From contig JAJRYV010000134.1 of assembly GCA_024275575.1 (NCBI GenBank), forward strand, positions 62,001 to 126,000: a stretch of DNA of 64,000 nt. The letters run 5' to 3'. Below are positions 26,268 to 35,433 of this stretch, piece after piece (positions within the stretch are counted from its first letter, which is position 1; each line of letters opens with the position of its first letter). The notes under the pieces are model-generated. The model ran no database searches, had not been told where the DNA came from, and saw only the letters and a list, made by a program, of their open reading frames with translations. Source of the stretch: a bacterium (GTDB lineage Bacteria; Zhuqueibacterota; Zhuqueibacteria; Zhuqueibacterales; Geothermadaptataceae). Both the position numbers and the translations under genes were made by a program.

Positions 26268-28842
26268 CATAAAAACTTCCGGCAACGGGAATAATGGCGA
26301 TGTGCTGCACGACCTGATACACGTCGATGGATTATATCAAAACTGGTTTCTCGATTACGCATCATACGTCATTCTCGAACGCGCCGTGCCCGCCCTTTAT
26401 GATGGATTGAAACCGGTGCAGCGGCGCATCCTGCATGCGATGAAAATAATGGATGACGGTCGATTTCACAAAGTCGCCAATATCATCGGCCAGACGATGC
26501 AATTTCACCCGCATGGTGATGCCGCGATCGGTGATGCGCTGGTCAATATGGGGCAGAAAGAATTGCTCATCGAACCGCAGGGAAACTGGGGCGATATTCG
26601 CACCGGTGATCGTGCTGCCGCGCCGCGCTATATTGAGGCGCGGCTGTCAAAATTTGCACTCGAAGTTATTTTCAACCCACAAACGACAGCGTGGCAGCTC
26701 TCCTATGACGGCCGTAAAAATGAGCCGGTGCTGCTGCCGGTCAAATTTCCGCTGGTTCTCGCCCAGGGCACCGAAGGCATTGCGGTGGGGCTGGCGACGA
26801 AAATTATGCCACATAACTTTATCGAGATCATCGATGCTTCGATCGAGGTGCTGAAAGGCAATGAAACAGCGATTCTGCCGGATTTTCCAACCGGCGGCCT
26901 GGCTGATTTTTCCAATTATAACCACGGGCAGCGCGCGGGCAAAATTCGCGTACGCGCCAGGATTGAATCACACGACAAACGACTGCTCATCATCCGCGAT
27001 ATCCCCTACGGCACCACCACCACTGGTTTGATGGATTCCATTGTTAAAGCCAATGATAACGGCAAAATTAAAATCAAGAAAGTCGTCGATAATACGGCAC
27101 AGGATGTGGAAATTCAGATAGAGCTGCCCTCCGGCGTCTCCCCCGATGTCACCATCGATGCGCTCTACGCCTTTACCGATTGCGAAGTTTCCATTTCACC
27201 GAACTGCTGCATCATCATCGATGAAAAACCCTGCTTTATGAGCGTCGATGAAGTTCTGCGAATTTCCACGGCGCAAACCATGCAGTTGCTGAAAAAAGAG
27301 CTGGAAATCCGCCTGACCGAATTGGCTGAAAAATGGCATTTCAGCTCGCTGGAAAAGATTTTTATCGAAAATCGCATCTACCGCGATATCGAAGAATGCG
27401 AAGCCTGGGAAGCTGTGCTTGCGGCAATCGACCGAGGGCTGGCGCCTTTTAAAAAGCTGCTGAAAAGGGAAGTGACGACCGATGACATTATCCGGCTGAC
27501 GGAAATTCGCATAAAACGCATTTCAAAATATAACACCTTTAAAGCAGATGGGTTGATCCGGTCACTGGATGATGAAATGAAAGAAGTGCGTCATAATTTA
27601 AAATATCTGACCGAATACGCAATTCGGTATTTCGAACGGCTGAAAGAAAAATTCGGAAAAGGCCGTGAACGACGCACCGAAATTCGCAGATTTGATACCA
27701 TCGCCGTACAGCAGGTGGCGGTGGCGAATCAGAAGCTCTACGTCAACCGCGCAGATGGATTTATCGGTTACGGGCTGAAAAAAGATGAGTTGATCAGCGA
27801 ATGCTCCGAACTCGACGATGTAATCGTGTTTTTGCGCAACAGCACTTTCAAAGTCGTAAAAATCGCCCCGAAAGTTTTTATCGGCAAAGACATCATCTAT
27901 GCCTCGGTGTGGAAAAAAGGCGATGAGCGGCGCATCTACAACATGGTTTACCGCAATCTCGAGAACGGCAAATCGTTCATCAAGCGATTCGCGGTCAAAA
28001 GCATAACCCGTGACCGTGAATACAATCTTGCAGGCAATGCCGGTGGCGCAAAAGTGCTCTATTTTACCTCAAATCCCAATGGAGAAACCGAGGTCGTCAC
28101 GGTGACGCTGAACAGCCGCTGCCGCGCGCGCAACAAAGTTTTTGATCTCGATTTTGCCGGGATCGCTATTAAAGGCCGCAGTTCACAGGGGAATACGGTG
28201 ACTAAATATCCGGTGACTAAAATTGTCCAAAAAAAGGTCGGCGAATCCACTTTCGGCGATCTCGATATCTGGTACGATCCGACGATTGGTCGGCTGAACA
28301 CCGATAATCGCGGAAATTTTCTCGGCACTTTCGATTCGCACGATCTCATTCTGGCACTGTACAAAGACGGCAGCTACCAGCTTACAGAACCCGAATTGAC
28401 CAACCATTACGAACACGAGGCGATCGAGATTCTGTTGAAATTTGATGCGAAAACAGTGATCACAGCAGTTCATTACGATGGTGCGAAAAAACATCATTAT
28501 GTCAAACGTTTTCGCATTGAGACACAGACGCTCGGCAAGAAATTCAGTTATATTTCAGACCATCGCAACTCGCGCTTGCTCTTTGTTTCTGTCGCCGACC
28601 AGCCGCATATCGTACTCGATTACGAAAAGGGACGCAATCGGGAACGCCTGCAGGAACTGATCAATCTCACCGAATTGATCGAGATCAAAGGCTGGCGCGC
28701 TATCGGCAACCGTCTGACGATGTATCAATTCGTCACCCTCAAACCCATCGAAATTCATCTGCAAAAGGAGAACCCGCCCGGCGAAAAAAATCGAAAACCG
28801 GATGGACATGCATCCGGCAATGGACAGATCGAATTGCTATAA
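26254..28842 (+). CDS. parC: DNA topoisomerase IV subunit A
   Basis: The protein has 862 residues. The winged-helix cleavage domain has the conserved [26 protein letters not shown] and [13 protein letters not shown] motifs, with catalytic Tyr126. A tower and coiled-coil region follows (about 330-470), and the C-terminal ~380 residues are a degenerate beta-pinwheel that would bend DNA. It acts with ParE in chromosome decatenation. The start overlaps the end of parE, and a strong terminator follows immediately, so parE-parC is a two-gene operon. The long low-similarity tail is usual for this phylum group. Confidence 0.9.
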   Translation: MATNDIKTSGNGNNGDVLHDLIHVDGLYQNWFLDYASYVILERAVPALYDGLKPVQRRILHAMKIMDDGRFHKVANIIGQTMQFHPHGDAAIGDALVNMGQKELLIEPQGNWGDIRTGDRAAAPRYIEARLSKFALEVIFNPQTTAWQLSYDGRKNEPVLLPVKFPLVLAQGTEGIAVGLATKIMPHNFIEIIDASIEVLKGNETAILPDFPTGGLADFSNYNHGQRAGKIRVRARIESHDKRLLIIRDIPYGTTTTGLMDSIVKANDNGKIKIKKVVDNTAQDVEIQIELPSGVSPDVTIDALYAFTDCEVSISPNCCIIIDEKPCFMSVDEVLRISTAQTMQLLKKELEIRLTELAEKWHFSSLEKIFIENRIYRDIEECEAWEAVLAAIDRGLAPFKKLLKREVTTDDIIRLTEIRIKRISKYNTFKADGLIRSLDDEMKEVRHNLKYLTEYAIRYFERLKEKFGKGRERRTEIRRFDTIAVQQVAVANQKLYVNRADGFIGYGLKKDELISECSELDDVIVFLRNSTFKVVKIAPKVFIGKDIIYASVWKKGDERRIYNMVYRNLENGKSFIKRFAVKSITRDREYNLAGNAGGAKVLYFTSNPNGETEVVTVTLNSRCRARNKVFDLDFAGIAIKGRSSQGNTVTKYPVTKIVQKKVGESTFGDLDIWYDPTIGRLNTDNRGNFLGTFDSHDLILALYKDGSYQLTEPELTNHYEHEAIEILLKFDAKTVITAVHYDGAKKHHYVKRFRIETQTLGKKFSYISDHRNSRLLFVSVADQPHIVLDYEKGRNRERLQELINLTELIEIKGWRAIGNRLTMYQFVTLKPIEIHLQKENPPGEKNRKPDGHASGNGQIELL

Positions 28843-28878
28843 AAAAAAGCCCCGGCACATGTGCCGGGGCTTTTTTTT
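28841..28878 (+). terminator. Rho-independent terminator of parE-parC
   Basis: GCCCCGGCAC (28849-28858) pairs with GTGCCGGGGC (28861-28870) around a two-base spacer, flanked by A8 before and T8 after. It begins at the stop codon of parC. The A/T tracts make it potentially bidirectional. Confidence 0.95.
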
Positions 28879-28920
28879 ATTTTGCAAGAATAAGGGCGCA
28901 TAGCAGCCTCTCAAGTTAAG

Positions 28921-29003
28921 CCCGGGAAATCACGATGTACTAATACAGTACACGATTCATCCGGAAAGGCCGGGACTTTCACACCAACCTTCGGGAGGCG
29001 ATC
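28921..29003 (+). promoter_or_regulatory. Possible structured leader upstream of the PilZ gene
   Basis: Between the parC terminator and the PilZ start the sequence can pair CCCGG 28921-28925 with CCGGG 28970-28974, with an inner TGTAC/GTACA stem at 28936-28952, and the Shine-Dalgarno GGGAGG (28993-28998) lies against ACCTT just upstream. This suggests a folded 5' leader. I compared it by eye with the c-di-GMP-I riboswitch and did not find its conserved bases, so no class is assigned. Confidence 0.3.
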
Positions 29004-29411
29004 ATGCAGCACCCACTTTTTAACTTGGAAAGAAGAGACCGCGATCGTAAAAAAATCTGGAAAAATATTGCCTTTGAGACAGATGAAGGCTGGAAGGTTG
29101 GTTTTGCGAGAGATATAAGCGAAACCGGTATCAATATCATCACGAGCAAATTGCTCAATCCGGGCGACATCATGGTCATCACAATGCAAAACTTTCTCAA
29201 TCTCGAAAAACGTGTCATTTTTGGCAAAGTCGCATGGAGTGATCCACACAAGCTCATCGCCGGGACCAGCCACCGCGCCCCGGCGATGGGCATCGAATTT
29301 TTCGAATCGCAGCCGATTCAAACCCTTGGGGCCATCGATGAACTCGATCTGGCGATGAGACTTTTCAACGCTGAAGAAATGGCGCCTTCGGAAGTTGAAA
29401 AACAAATATAA
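29004..29411 (+). CDS. PilZ-domain protein
   Basis: The protein has 135 residues with a single PilZ domain: an Arg-rich start (LERRDRDRKKIW) in place of the RxxxR motif and RDISETGINI for the D/NxSxxG motif. Both are the residues that grip cyclic di-GMP in characterised PilZ domains, so it probably binds this second messenger in the cytoplasm. The start has GGGAGG upstream. It stands alone between the parC terminator and an AT-rich gap. A second PilZ protein is at 32042-32410. Confidence 0.85.
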   Translation: MQHPLFNLERRDRDRKKIWKNIAFETDEGWKVGFARDISETGINIITSKLLNPGDIMVITMQNFLNLEKRVIFGKVAWSDPHKLIAGTSHRAPAMGIEFFESQPIQTLGAIDELDLAMRLFNAEEMAPSEVEKQI

Positions 29412-29813
29412 CAAAATTAGCCGTTGCAGGCGTCTTCTTGGCGAATGTCTGATAACGCTCCTGTTTGTTCGAACGAATTCATTTGTCCACCCCTCGATAT
29501 GCTCTGTAAAAAGCATCAGGGTATAAAGGCACTTCACACCAGCGCTGAAAGCTTAATTTTTCCGGGAATCCAGTCATTTTCCGTAATAATCGAATTAAAA
29601 GCATACCGTCAAAAAAAATTAGAAAGAAATCGTTCCATTTAACTTATTTTTTTTTATAATAATAGAGAAACGATCAAAATTTTAATAATCGTGCGCTTCA
29701 GCGTGGAAATGGATAAGTCTTATATAGCTCGACATCGTGGAAAAGCCTTGATTTTTAATCGGGCTGTTTTTCCTGTTTACCTGAATTTTTTAATCCTTTT
29801 GGAGGAAAAATTA
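29412..29813. other. AT-rich intergenic region
   Basis: I see no supported gene or repeat. The middle (about 29640-29700) is very AT-rich and could hold the promoter for the CcmH-like gene, which has TTTGGAGG just before its start. Confidence 0.5.
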
Positions 29814-30326
29814 ATGTGCCGAATAAAGCAGACCCTTCTCATAATTTTACTCAATCTGAGCCTGGTTTTGTCATTGCACGCCCAGGATAAAGAAACTAAA
29901 ACAACGGCTCAGGGAGAAGCTCACCAGCATGAAGTCGTACCCCAGGAAGAGGTCGATGCGATTACCTCGAGATTGATTGCTCCCTGTTGCTGGAGTGAAA
30001 CCGCCAATTTGCATAAATCACCGGCAGCAAGAAAAGTGCAGCAGGCTGTTCTGAAAGGACTGCAGGATGGCAAATCTGCGGAAGAAATTAAAGCTGCACT
30101 GGTTGCCAAATATGGCGAGCGAATTCTCGCCACTCCGAAACTGGAAGGCTTCAATTATTTGGTTTTCATCCTGCCTGTAGCAGCACTTTGCATTGGCGGT
30201 ATTATCGTTTGGGGGTATCTTAACCGCTCACAATCGATTGAGAATAAGGGAGGCGTGAAAAAGAACAAATCGAGCGATAGTTATTCATCACAGATCGAAA
30301 AAGAACTGCAAGATTTCGAAAATTAA
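29814..30326 (+). CDS. CcmH/NrfF-like protein with CCW motif
   Basis: The product is 170 residues from ATG 29814, supported by TTTGGAGG and the signal peptide (LHAQ cleavage near residue 24). A CcmH-like periplasmic domain at about 45-110 contains APCCWSETANLHKSP where classical CcmH has LRCxxC, then the family's three-helix pattern (VQQAVLKGLQDGKSAEEI, KYGERILATP) and one membrane helix at about 115-136. CcmH reduces apocytochrome c for haem attachment. The adjacent Cys58-Cys59 pair is a known variant form in some phyla but cannot work exactly as a CxxC pair. No other cytochrome maturation genes are nearby. Confidence 0.82.
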   Translation: MCRIKQTLLIILLNLSLVLSLHAQDKETKTTAQGEAHQHEVVPQEEVDAITSRLIAPCCWSETANLHKSPAARKVQQAVLKGLQDGKSAEEIKAALVAKYGERILATPKLEGFNYLVFILPVAALCIGGIIVWGYLNRSQSIENKGGVKKNKSSDSYSSQIEKELQDFEN

Positions 30327-30429
30327 TGCTCGTACGATTTTCACAGGCTGCGGTGAGAAGAAGACGGGGGCGGTGCAGGGGAAATGAATCGAAGCCGGGC
30401 GATGCGATGAAATCTACGCTTAAATAGTG

Positions 30430-30507
30430 CGCATCCGGGATTGTCATTTCGACGTCTTTTCCAGCGGAGAAATCTTCAGCATTGAGCGCAGCAAAGATTT
30501 CTCACAC
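30430..30507. repeat. Dispersed GTCATTTCGA...GAGAAATCTT inverted repeat
   Basis: TTGTCATTTCGACG at 30441-30454 leads into GAGAAATCTT (30467-30476), which pairs with AAGATTTCTC (30494-30503). This resembles an intergenic repeat seen in many Bacteroidetes-group genomes. It lies in the 358-base gap between the CcmH-like gene and glgC, which otherwise shows nothing I can name. Confidence 0.6.
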
Positions 30508-30684
30508 TAAAAAATTGTGTTCAACTGACAGAAAAGGTGCATTCCCGGACGTGCACTAAATATCCTGGTCGGTCTTAGCATACATTTTTTCTTTTTTCAC
30601 TCCGGAGTCATATCGGTTTTTATTGAAAGAAATGCTTATTTCCACGGGCAGAGGGTGAATTATATTTGCGCATAATTAAAAGGG

Positions 30685-31986
30685 ATGGAGAAGATGCAGC
30701 TCGTTGATAATTTAATTGCTGTCGTGCTTGCGGGCGGACAGGGAGCGCGGCTGAGTCCGTTGACAAAAAACCGTTCAAAACCAGCGATGCCAATCGCCGG
30801 TAAATTTCGCTTAATTGACATCGCCATGAGCAATTGTCTGCATTCCGGTATTCGGAAAATGTTTGTTCTGACCCAGTTTGCTTCAGAATCCCTGCATCGG
30901 CACCTGACGCAAACCTACCCATTTCCGCCGTGGTCCAATGGTTTTGCACAGATTCTCGCGGCGCAACAAACGGCCGATAATACCAACTGGTATCAGGGAA
31001 CCGCTGATGCTGTGCGGCAGAATCTGACCTATCTCGGGGCGAAAAATTTTGACTACTTCGTCATCCTTTCCGGCGACCACCTCTATCGCATGGACTACCG
31101 TAAAATGCTCGATACTCATAAAGCGAATCATGCTGATGTAACGGTTTCGGTACTACCGATCGTCAGCGAAGACGCTTACCAGTTCGGGGTGTTGAAAACG
31201 GATAATCAGGGGAAAATCAACAGCTTTTATGAAAAACCGGACACTGCTGCTTTGTTGCAGGAATATGCGCCCAATATGCAGTGGGTGCGCGAACAGGGTT
31301 ATGAGGGTTCCGACGCCTGTATGCTGGCTTCGATGGGTATCTACATTTTTTCCCGCGAGGCGCTTTTCGCAATGCTCAGAAATAGCGATGCGAGCGATTT
31401 CGGCAAAGGCATTTTTCCCGAAGCCATTAAAAGCCACCGCGTCTTTGCACATTACTTTGATGACTACTGGGAAGATATCGGTACGATTAAGTCATTTTAT
31501 AACGCGATGATCAATCTGACCAAAGCCCGGCCGAAGTTCAATTTTTACGATGAAAAGCGGCCGATTTATACACATGCGCGTTTTCTGCCCGGCGCCCAGG
31601 TCGATTGCTGCGAATTGCATGAGACGGTGATTTGTGATGCAGCACGCATCGATCATGCAAAAATTTCTGAAACTATAGTCGGTGTGCGTAGTGTCGTGCA
31701 GCAGGGGTGTATCCTCCAGGGCGTAGTGCTCATGGGCGCTGATTATCTGGAAACGCAAACGGAAATGGCAGGGTCACAATCAGGTGGTAAACCTGCGGTC
31801 GGTATTGGTGAAAATTCCGTCATCGAAAAAGCGATAATCGATAAAAATGCGAGAATCGGACGCAATGTGCAAATGCGTCTCGCCGGCCGCTGCCGGGAAA
31901 AGGTTTGTGATAATTATTCTATCCACGATGGCATTCTTGTTGTTCCCAAAAATGCCATCATCCCTGATAATTCGGTAATTCTTTAA
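30685..31986 (+). CDS. glgC: Glucose-1-phosphate adenylyltransferase
   Basis: The protein has 433 residues; ATG 30685 and ATG 30694 are both possible starts, with AGGGATGGAG upstream. The nucleotidyltransferase fold begins VVLAGGQGARLSPLTKNRSK, with SKPAMPIAGKFRLIDI, QGTADAVRQNL and FVILSGDHLYRMDY, all typical of GlgC. The C-terminal ~130 residues form the left-handed beta-helix (IDHAKISETIVGVRSVV, VIEKAIIDKNARIGRN) that carries allosteric control. It makes ADP-glucose from glucose-1-phosphate and ATP, the committed step of bacterial glycogen synthesis. No glgA is adjacent. Two amylases farther along give a wider alpha-glucan context. Confidence 0.94.
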   Translation: MEKMQLVDNLIAVVLAGGQGARLSPLTKNRSKPAMPIAGKFRLIDIAMSNCLHSGIRKMFVLTQFASESLHRHLTQTYPFPPWSNGFAQILAAQQTADNTNWYQGTADAVRQNLTYLGAKNFDYFVILSGDHLYRMDYRKMLDTHKANHADVTVSVLPIVSEDAYQFGVLKTDNQGKINSFYEKPDTAALLQEYAPNMQWVREQGYEGSDACMLASMGIYIFSREALFAMLRNSDASDFGKGIFPEAIKSHRVFAHYFDDYWEDIGTIKSFYNAMINLTKARPKFNFYDEKRPIYTHARFLPGAQVDCCELHETVICDAARIDHAKISETIVGVRSVVQQGCILQGVVLMGADYLETQTEMAGSQSGGKPAVGIGENSVIEKAIIDKNARIGRNVQMRLAGRCREKVCDNYSIHDGILVVPKNAIIPDNSVIL

Positions 31987-32002
31987 ACGCTTAGGGAGAA
32001 GA

Positions 32003-32026
32003 GCCCGGTTTTGTGCTGAACCGGGC
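32003..32026. terminator. Hairpin between glgC and the convergent PilZ gene
   Basis: GCCCGGTT (32003-32010) pairs with AACCGGGC (32019-32026) around an 8-base loop. It sits 17 bases after glgC and just before the end of the minus-strand PilZ gene. The T-tract is imperfect in both directions. Confidence 0.6.
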
Positions 32027-32041
32027 AGGTTAATTTTGCAG

Positions 32042-32410
32042 CTATTTTAAATTGTTGCTTTTAGCAAATTCCGCAGCATCGACCGGTAACTTGCTGGAAA
32101 ATTCGATCCCCATACTCGGCGCAATCCAGTTTTTTGATTCGAACGGCGAGAGCTCGCTTTTCCACTTCACCTCACCCGTCAGGGTGCGGCTGCGAAAAGT
32201 CCCCGGTTCATCAAAACTCACCTTCACCTTGCTGCCCGTATCCAGTGGGTGCAGGGTGACGATGTGAATCCCTGTATCACTGATGTCGGTAGCGATACCG
32301 CGCTCCCAGGTCGCGTTGTGATGAAATTGCAGGCTGCACCAACAACCAAATCTTTCAGCGTTGCGTTTGTCCTTAAAACCAATTTGGTTGGCTAAAACAG
32401 CTTCTTGCAT
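32042..32410 (-). CDS. PilZ-domain protein
   Basis: The protein has 122 residues. RNAERFGCWC at about 16-25 and ATDISDTGIHIVT at about 40-52 supply the arginine and DxSxxG positions that bind cyclic di-GMP in PilZ domains, and the rest follows the beta-barrel pattern (GSKVKVSFDEPG, TLTGEVKW, SMGIEFSSKLP). AAAGGAAAC lies upstream of the start. It resembles the PilZ protein at 29004 in length and architecture, so the pair may be responders to the same signal. It is a single gene, convergent with glgC. Confidence 0.83.
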   Translation of the reverse strand: MQEAVLANQIGFKDKRNAERFGCWCSLQFHHNATWERGIATDISDTGIHIVTLHPLDTGSKVKVSFDEPGTFRSRTLTGEVKWKSELSPFESKNWIAPSMGIEFSSKLPVDAAEFAKSNNLK

Positions 32411-32670
32411 ATTGTTTCCTTTCTTTGACTTAGCGAAATTTCGTACGCATCGGTTCCTTTGCCAATGTCAAAATTCAAGATGACCTCAAATCTTACTATC
32501 GGTGTCGTGCCGGCAAAGCATAATACCGAATCATCGGTTTTTTGTTAATTCATTTTAAAAAGGACTGGAATTCTTTATTAAACAGCAAATGAAGTCGATG
32601 TTTGTAACAGGTTTTTCACGGCTTGTAAACGGGTATGCGGGCCCGGGGATTAATTTTTAAGGAGTTGCGA

Positions 32671-33072
32671 ATGGACTTATCGTATAACAGCGCGGGCGGC
32701 GACCGTGTTACACGGGTAGAGGCGGATGTCGATTTTGATGAACTACTGGAGCGCGTCGGCGGTGATACTGAATTTTTGCAGGAATTATTTGATCTTTTTT
32801 TGGAAGATAGTGCAGGTTTGCTCGATGAAATCAAAGAAAATATTGCCAAAGGCGATCATGAAGCGCTATCGCGAACGGCTCACAAACTGAAAGGTTCGAT
32901 CGCCAATTTCGCGCCCACAGGCCCGGTGTTTGACGCGGCCAAATCCCTCGAATTTATGGGCAAAGATAAGGATCTTGGGAATGCTGACAGCAGCTATCAG
33001 GAATTGGCTGAGCAACTTAATACACTACATGCAACAATTCGGCAATATGGTGATAGTTTGGCAAATGAGTAA
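32671..33072 (+). CDS. Lone HPt (histidine phosphotransfer) protein
   Basis: The product is 133 residues from ATG 32671, preceded by AAGGAG; the in-frame ATG at 32635 lacks such a site. It is an all-helical protein with the HPt core LSRTAHKLKGSIANF, where His71 is the phosphorylated residue, and an FLxELFDLFLEDS helix before it. Such proteins relay phosphate between hybrid histidine kinases and response regulators in the cytoplasm. Neither partner is encoded in the window, so it must serve a kinase elsewhere. A good terminator follows. Confidence 0.87.
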   Translation: MDLSYNSAGGDRVTRVEADVDFDELLERVGGDTEFLQELFDLFLEDSAGLLDEIKENIAKGDHEALSRTAHKLKGSIANFAPTGPVFDAAKSLEFMGKDKDLGNADSSYQELAEQLNTLHATIRQYGDSLANE

Positions 33073-33073
33073 A

Positions 33074-33105
33074 AAAAAGTGCAGCCATTTTTGACTGCAC
33101 TTTTT
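33074..33105. terminator. Bidirectional terminator between HPt and aldolase genes
   Basis: AAAAAGTGCAG (33074-33084) pairs with CTGCACTTTTT (33095-33105) around a 10-base loop, between convergent genes. A and T tracts on both sides suit termination in both directions. Confidence 0.92.
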
Positions 33106-33126
33106 AAATTCATCTATCGGTTCTGA

Positions 33127-34122
33127 TCAGGCCTTGCCGGCACTGCCGAGCACATGTGTATTTTTATCAATGATCACTTTTTGGAGTTCATCCCGGGCCG
33201 GGCCGAGGTATTTTCGCGGGTCGAATTCGGCCGGTTTTTCATTGAAAACCTTGCGAATCATCCCGGTTACCACGAGACGACCGTCGGAATCGATATTGAT
33301 TTTGCATACCGCGGATTTTGCCGCTTTGCGCAATTGCTCCGCCGGGATGCCAACCGCTGCCTGTAGTTCACCACCATTATTGTTTATCAGTTCGACATAT
33401 TGGGGCAGTACCGAGCTCGCACCATGCAATACGATGGGAAATCCGGGAATGCGTTTCTCGATTTCTTCGAGAATATCGAAGCGCAACGGCGGTGGAACCA
33501 GCACCCCGTCTTCATTTTTTGTACACTGTTCCGGTTTAAATTTAAAGGCTCCGTGCGAGGTGCCGATGGAAATCGCCAAAGAATCCACACCGGTGCGGGT
33601 GACAAAATCTTCCACCTCATCCGGCTGCGTGTAAATGGATTTTGCAGCCACAACATCGTCTTCTATCCCGGCCAGCACACCGAGCTCACCTTCAACGGTG
33701 ACATCAAATTCGTGGGCATATTCCACGACCTTGCGCGTCAGGGCAACATTCTCTTCGTAGGGGTGGTGTGATCCATCGATCATAACGCTGGAAAAACCGC
33801 TTTCGATGCAGGAAACACAAAGCTCGAATGTGTCGCCGTGGTCAAGATGTAAAGCGATGGGGATATCGTAGCCTTTGTTTTTTGCCATTTGTACGGCGCC
33901 TTCGGCCATGTAGCGCAGCATGGTTTGGTCGGCATACTTGCGGGCACCGCTGGAAACCTGCAGAATGACTGGCGATCTGGATTCTCCGCAGCCGTTGATA
34001 ACCGCCTGGATTTGTTCGAGATTGTTGAAATTATAAGCCGGGATAGCGTAACCGCCGCCGCCGGCTTTTTTGAACATTTCCCGGGTATTGACAAAACCGA
34101 GAGCTTTGTAATGTGTGGCCAT
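33127..34122 (-). CDS. fba: Class II fructose-bisphosphate aldolase
   Basis: The protein has 331 residues. Zinc and catalytic motifs are clear: LHLDHGD at 91-97 (catalytic Asp94, zinc ligand His95), MIDGSHHPYEEN around 114-125, GELGVLAGIED, ISIGTSHGAFKF and IVLHGASSV. It cleaves fructose-1,6-bisphosphate to two triose phosphates in glycolysis, or the reverse in gluconeogenesis. The start follows AGAGGTACC on the minus strand. It is a single gene between a shared terminator and a 600-base gap. Related class II enzymes acting on tagatose- or sedoheptulose-bisphosphate cannot be fully excluded. Confidence 0.92.
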   Translation of the reverse strand: MATHYKALGFVNTREMFKKAGGGGYAIPAYNFNNLEQIQAVINGCGESRSPVILQVSSGARKYADQTMLRYMAEGAVQMAKNKGYDIPIALHLDHGDTFELCVSCIESGFSSVMIDGSHHPYEENVALTRKVVEYAHEFDVTVEGELGVLAGIEDDVVAAKSIYTQPDEVEDFVTRTGVDSLAISIGTSHGAFKFKPEQCTKNEDGVLVPPPLRFDILEEIEKRIPGFPIVLHGASSVLPQYVELINNNGGELQAAVGIPAEQLRKAAKSAVCKINIDSDGRLVVTGMIRKVFNEKPAEFDPRKYLGPARDELQKVIIDKNTHVLGSAGKA

Positions 34123-34728
34123 ATTGGTACCTCTTTATCGATTATTGATCATATTGGTAATGTGAAAAATCAGGGACTAACGTCTATAAAGTATTTTATT
34201 TTAACGACAAATGCAAGTATCTGTTCAGCCATAACTGAATGTCCCCCGTTTTTTAGTTGATCATCGATTTAAAATCATTTGTTTCACGCAAAGCCGCAAA
34301 GCACACAAAGAAAAGCGAGTCTCTCTTTGCCTATCTCAGCGTTTTCGCGTCTTTGCGTAAGAAGAGACCAGGGTTTTTCTGTTTATTAGTTTCTCAGGTT
34401 TCACAGAGTATTTTTTGAGTTTACTTTAAATACAAAGTGAGTGCTTTTTGTTATTCGGAGTCAATTTCAAATTACTGAAAATAAAATAACCGGGATTTAA
34501 AAATGTGACAACATCTGTAATTCTGTGAACGGCTGATGAAATACAGCTTATTTTTATCAACCGTCGCAATCTGCGTGGTCTCATTTTTATGCTTCCAGCA
34601 TACCGGGTTTTTGTCGCCGATTGCCTGTAAAATCATTCTTTGCTTTGAATTTACAGGAACTTGCGTTATCTTTACAATTCTAAATTACGTGGGTTGAATT
34701 CTCGGATTATTTTTATGCCAGGATACAA
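34123..34728. repeat. Intergenic region with a CGCAAAG/CTTTGCG repeat
   Basis: At about 34284-34369 TTCACGCAAAGCCGCAAAGC is followed by CGCGTCTTTGCGTAAG, forming a loose inverted repeat of a type scattered through many bacterial genomes. A related CTTTGCGTGAG is at about 57873. No gene is supported in the gap. The segment just before 34729 is AT-rich and may contain a promoter. Confidence 0.55.
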
Positions 34729-35433
34729 ATGAATTGGGCACAGTTCAAACGGGACTATGCTTCCGCCGGATTGAAAGGATTGCTTGGTGATTTTTTCATC
34801 CGTTTCGTCAATCTTTTTACAGTTTTTAAAGTCTTGAACTGTCTATCGATTGAAGAAGCCGTACTGCACCCGGAAATTAAAGGACTGCACTTGCAGTATC
34901 GCGACAAGTTTTTATCCGCCAGTGAAGTGGAAGCCTATATGCGTATTGCCATCAACCGCATACCTGAATATGTCGCCGAAATGGGTATGAATAAAAAAGA
35001 TGAATGCCTGGGGCTGCTCGATAATGGCAAGTTGATCAATTATTGCTGGTATTCCGATTTGCCGACGCGGCTTTGTCCCGACCTCGAAGTGCACTTCAGT
35101 CCGGACTACAAATATGCCTACCGTTCGTATACCATCGTACCTTTCCGCGGTCAGCGGTTGCAGGGGTTGAACCTTTATCGTGCGTTGAAATTCTACCAGA
35201 AAAAAGGCTTTAAAGGGGTTGTCGCTTATGTTGACAGCAATAATTTCAACTCTATCCGCTCTCTCAATCACCTCGGTTTTCAATTCTTTGCACGTATCAT
35301 CATCCTGAAAATTTGTAACACTTATTATATTTTTCAGCCGCGGCAGCACAACCCCTATTGCTTTGAAATCCATCTCACAAAAAGCGCAAATCTGAAGCGT
35401 AAAATTAAAAATATCGTTTACGGATTCAGATAA
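34729..35433 (+). CDS. GNAT-like acyltransferase domain protein
   Basis: The protein has 234 residues. The C-terminal half has the shape of a GNAT fold: PDLEVHFSPDYKYAYRSYTIVPFRGQRLQGLNLYRAL corresponds to the strand-4, CoA-binding loop and helix-3 region, and KGVVAYVDSNNFNSIRSLNHLGFQFFARI to strand 5 and the following helix. The pyrophosphate loop reads FRGQRLQG rather than QxxGxG/A, so activity is uncertain. The N-terminal ~90 residues are unrecognised. Its end overlaps the convergent C45-family gene by 16 bases. No operon partners. Confidence 0.6.
   Translation: MNWAQFKRDYASAGLKGLLGDFFIRFVNLFTVFKVLNCLSIEEAVLHPEIKGLHLQYRDKFLSASEVEAYMRIAINRIPEYVAEMGMNKKDECLGLLDNGKLINYCWYSDLPTRLCPDLEVHFSPDYKYAYRSYTIVPFRGQRLQGLNLYRALKFYQKKGFKGVVAYVDSNNFNSIRSLNHLGFQFFARIIILKICNTYYIFQPRQHNPYCFEIHLTKSANLKRKIKNIVYGFR

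Noticed and set aside
28921-29003. c-di-GMP-I (GEMM) riboswitch
   Set aside because: The conserved GGCAAACC and GGGACGCAAAGCC bases of that class are not present.
29424-29642. 72-residue open frame after the PilZ gene
   Set aside because: It has no Shine-Dalgarno and no recognisable features, and sits in AT-rich intergenic DNA.
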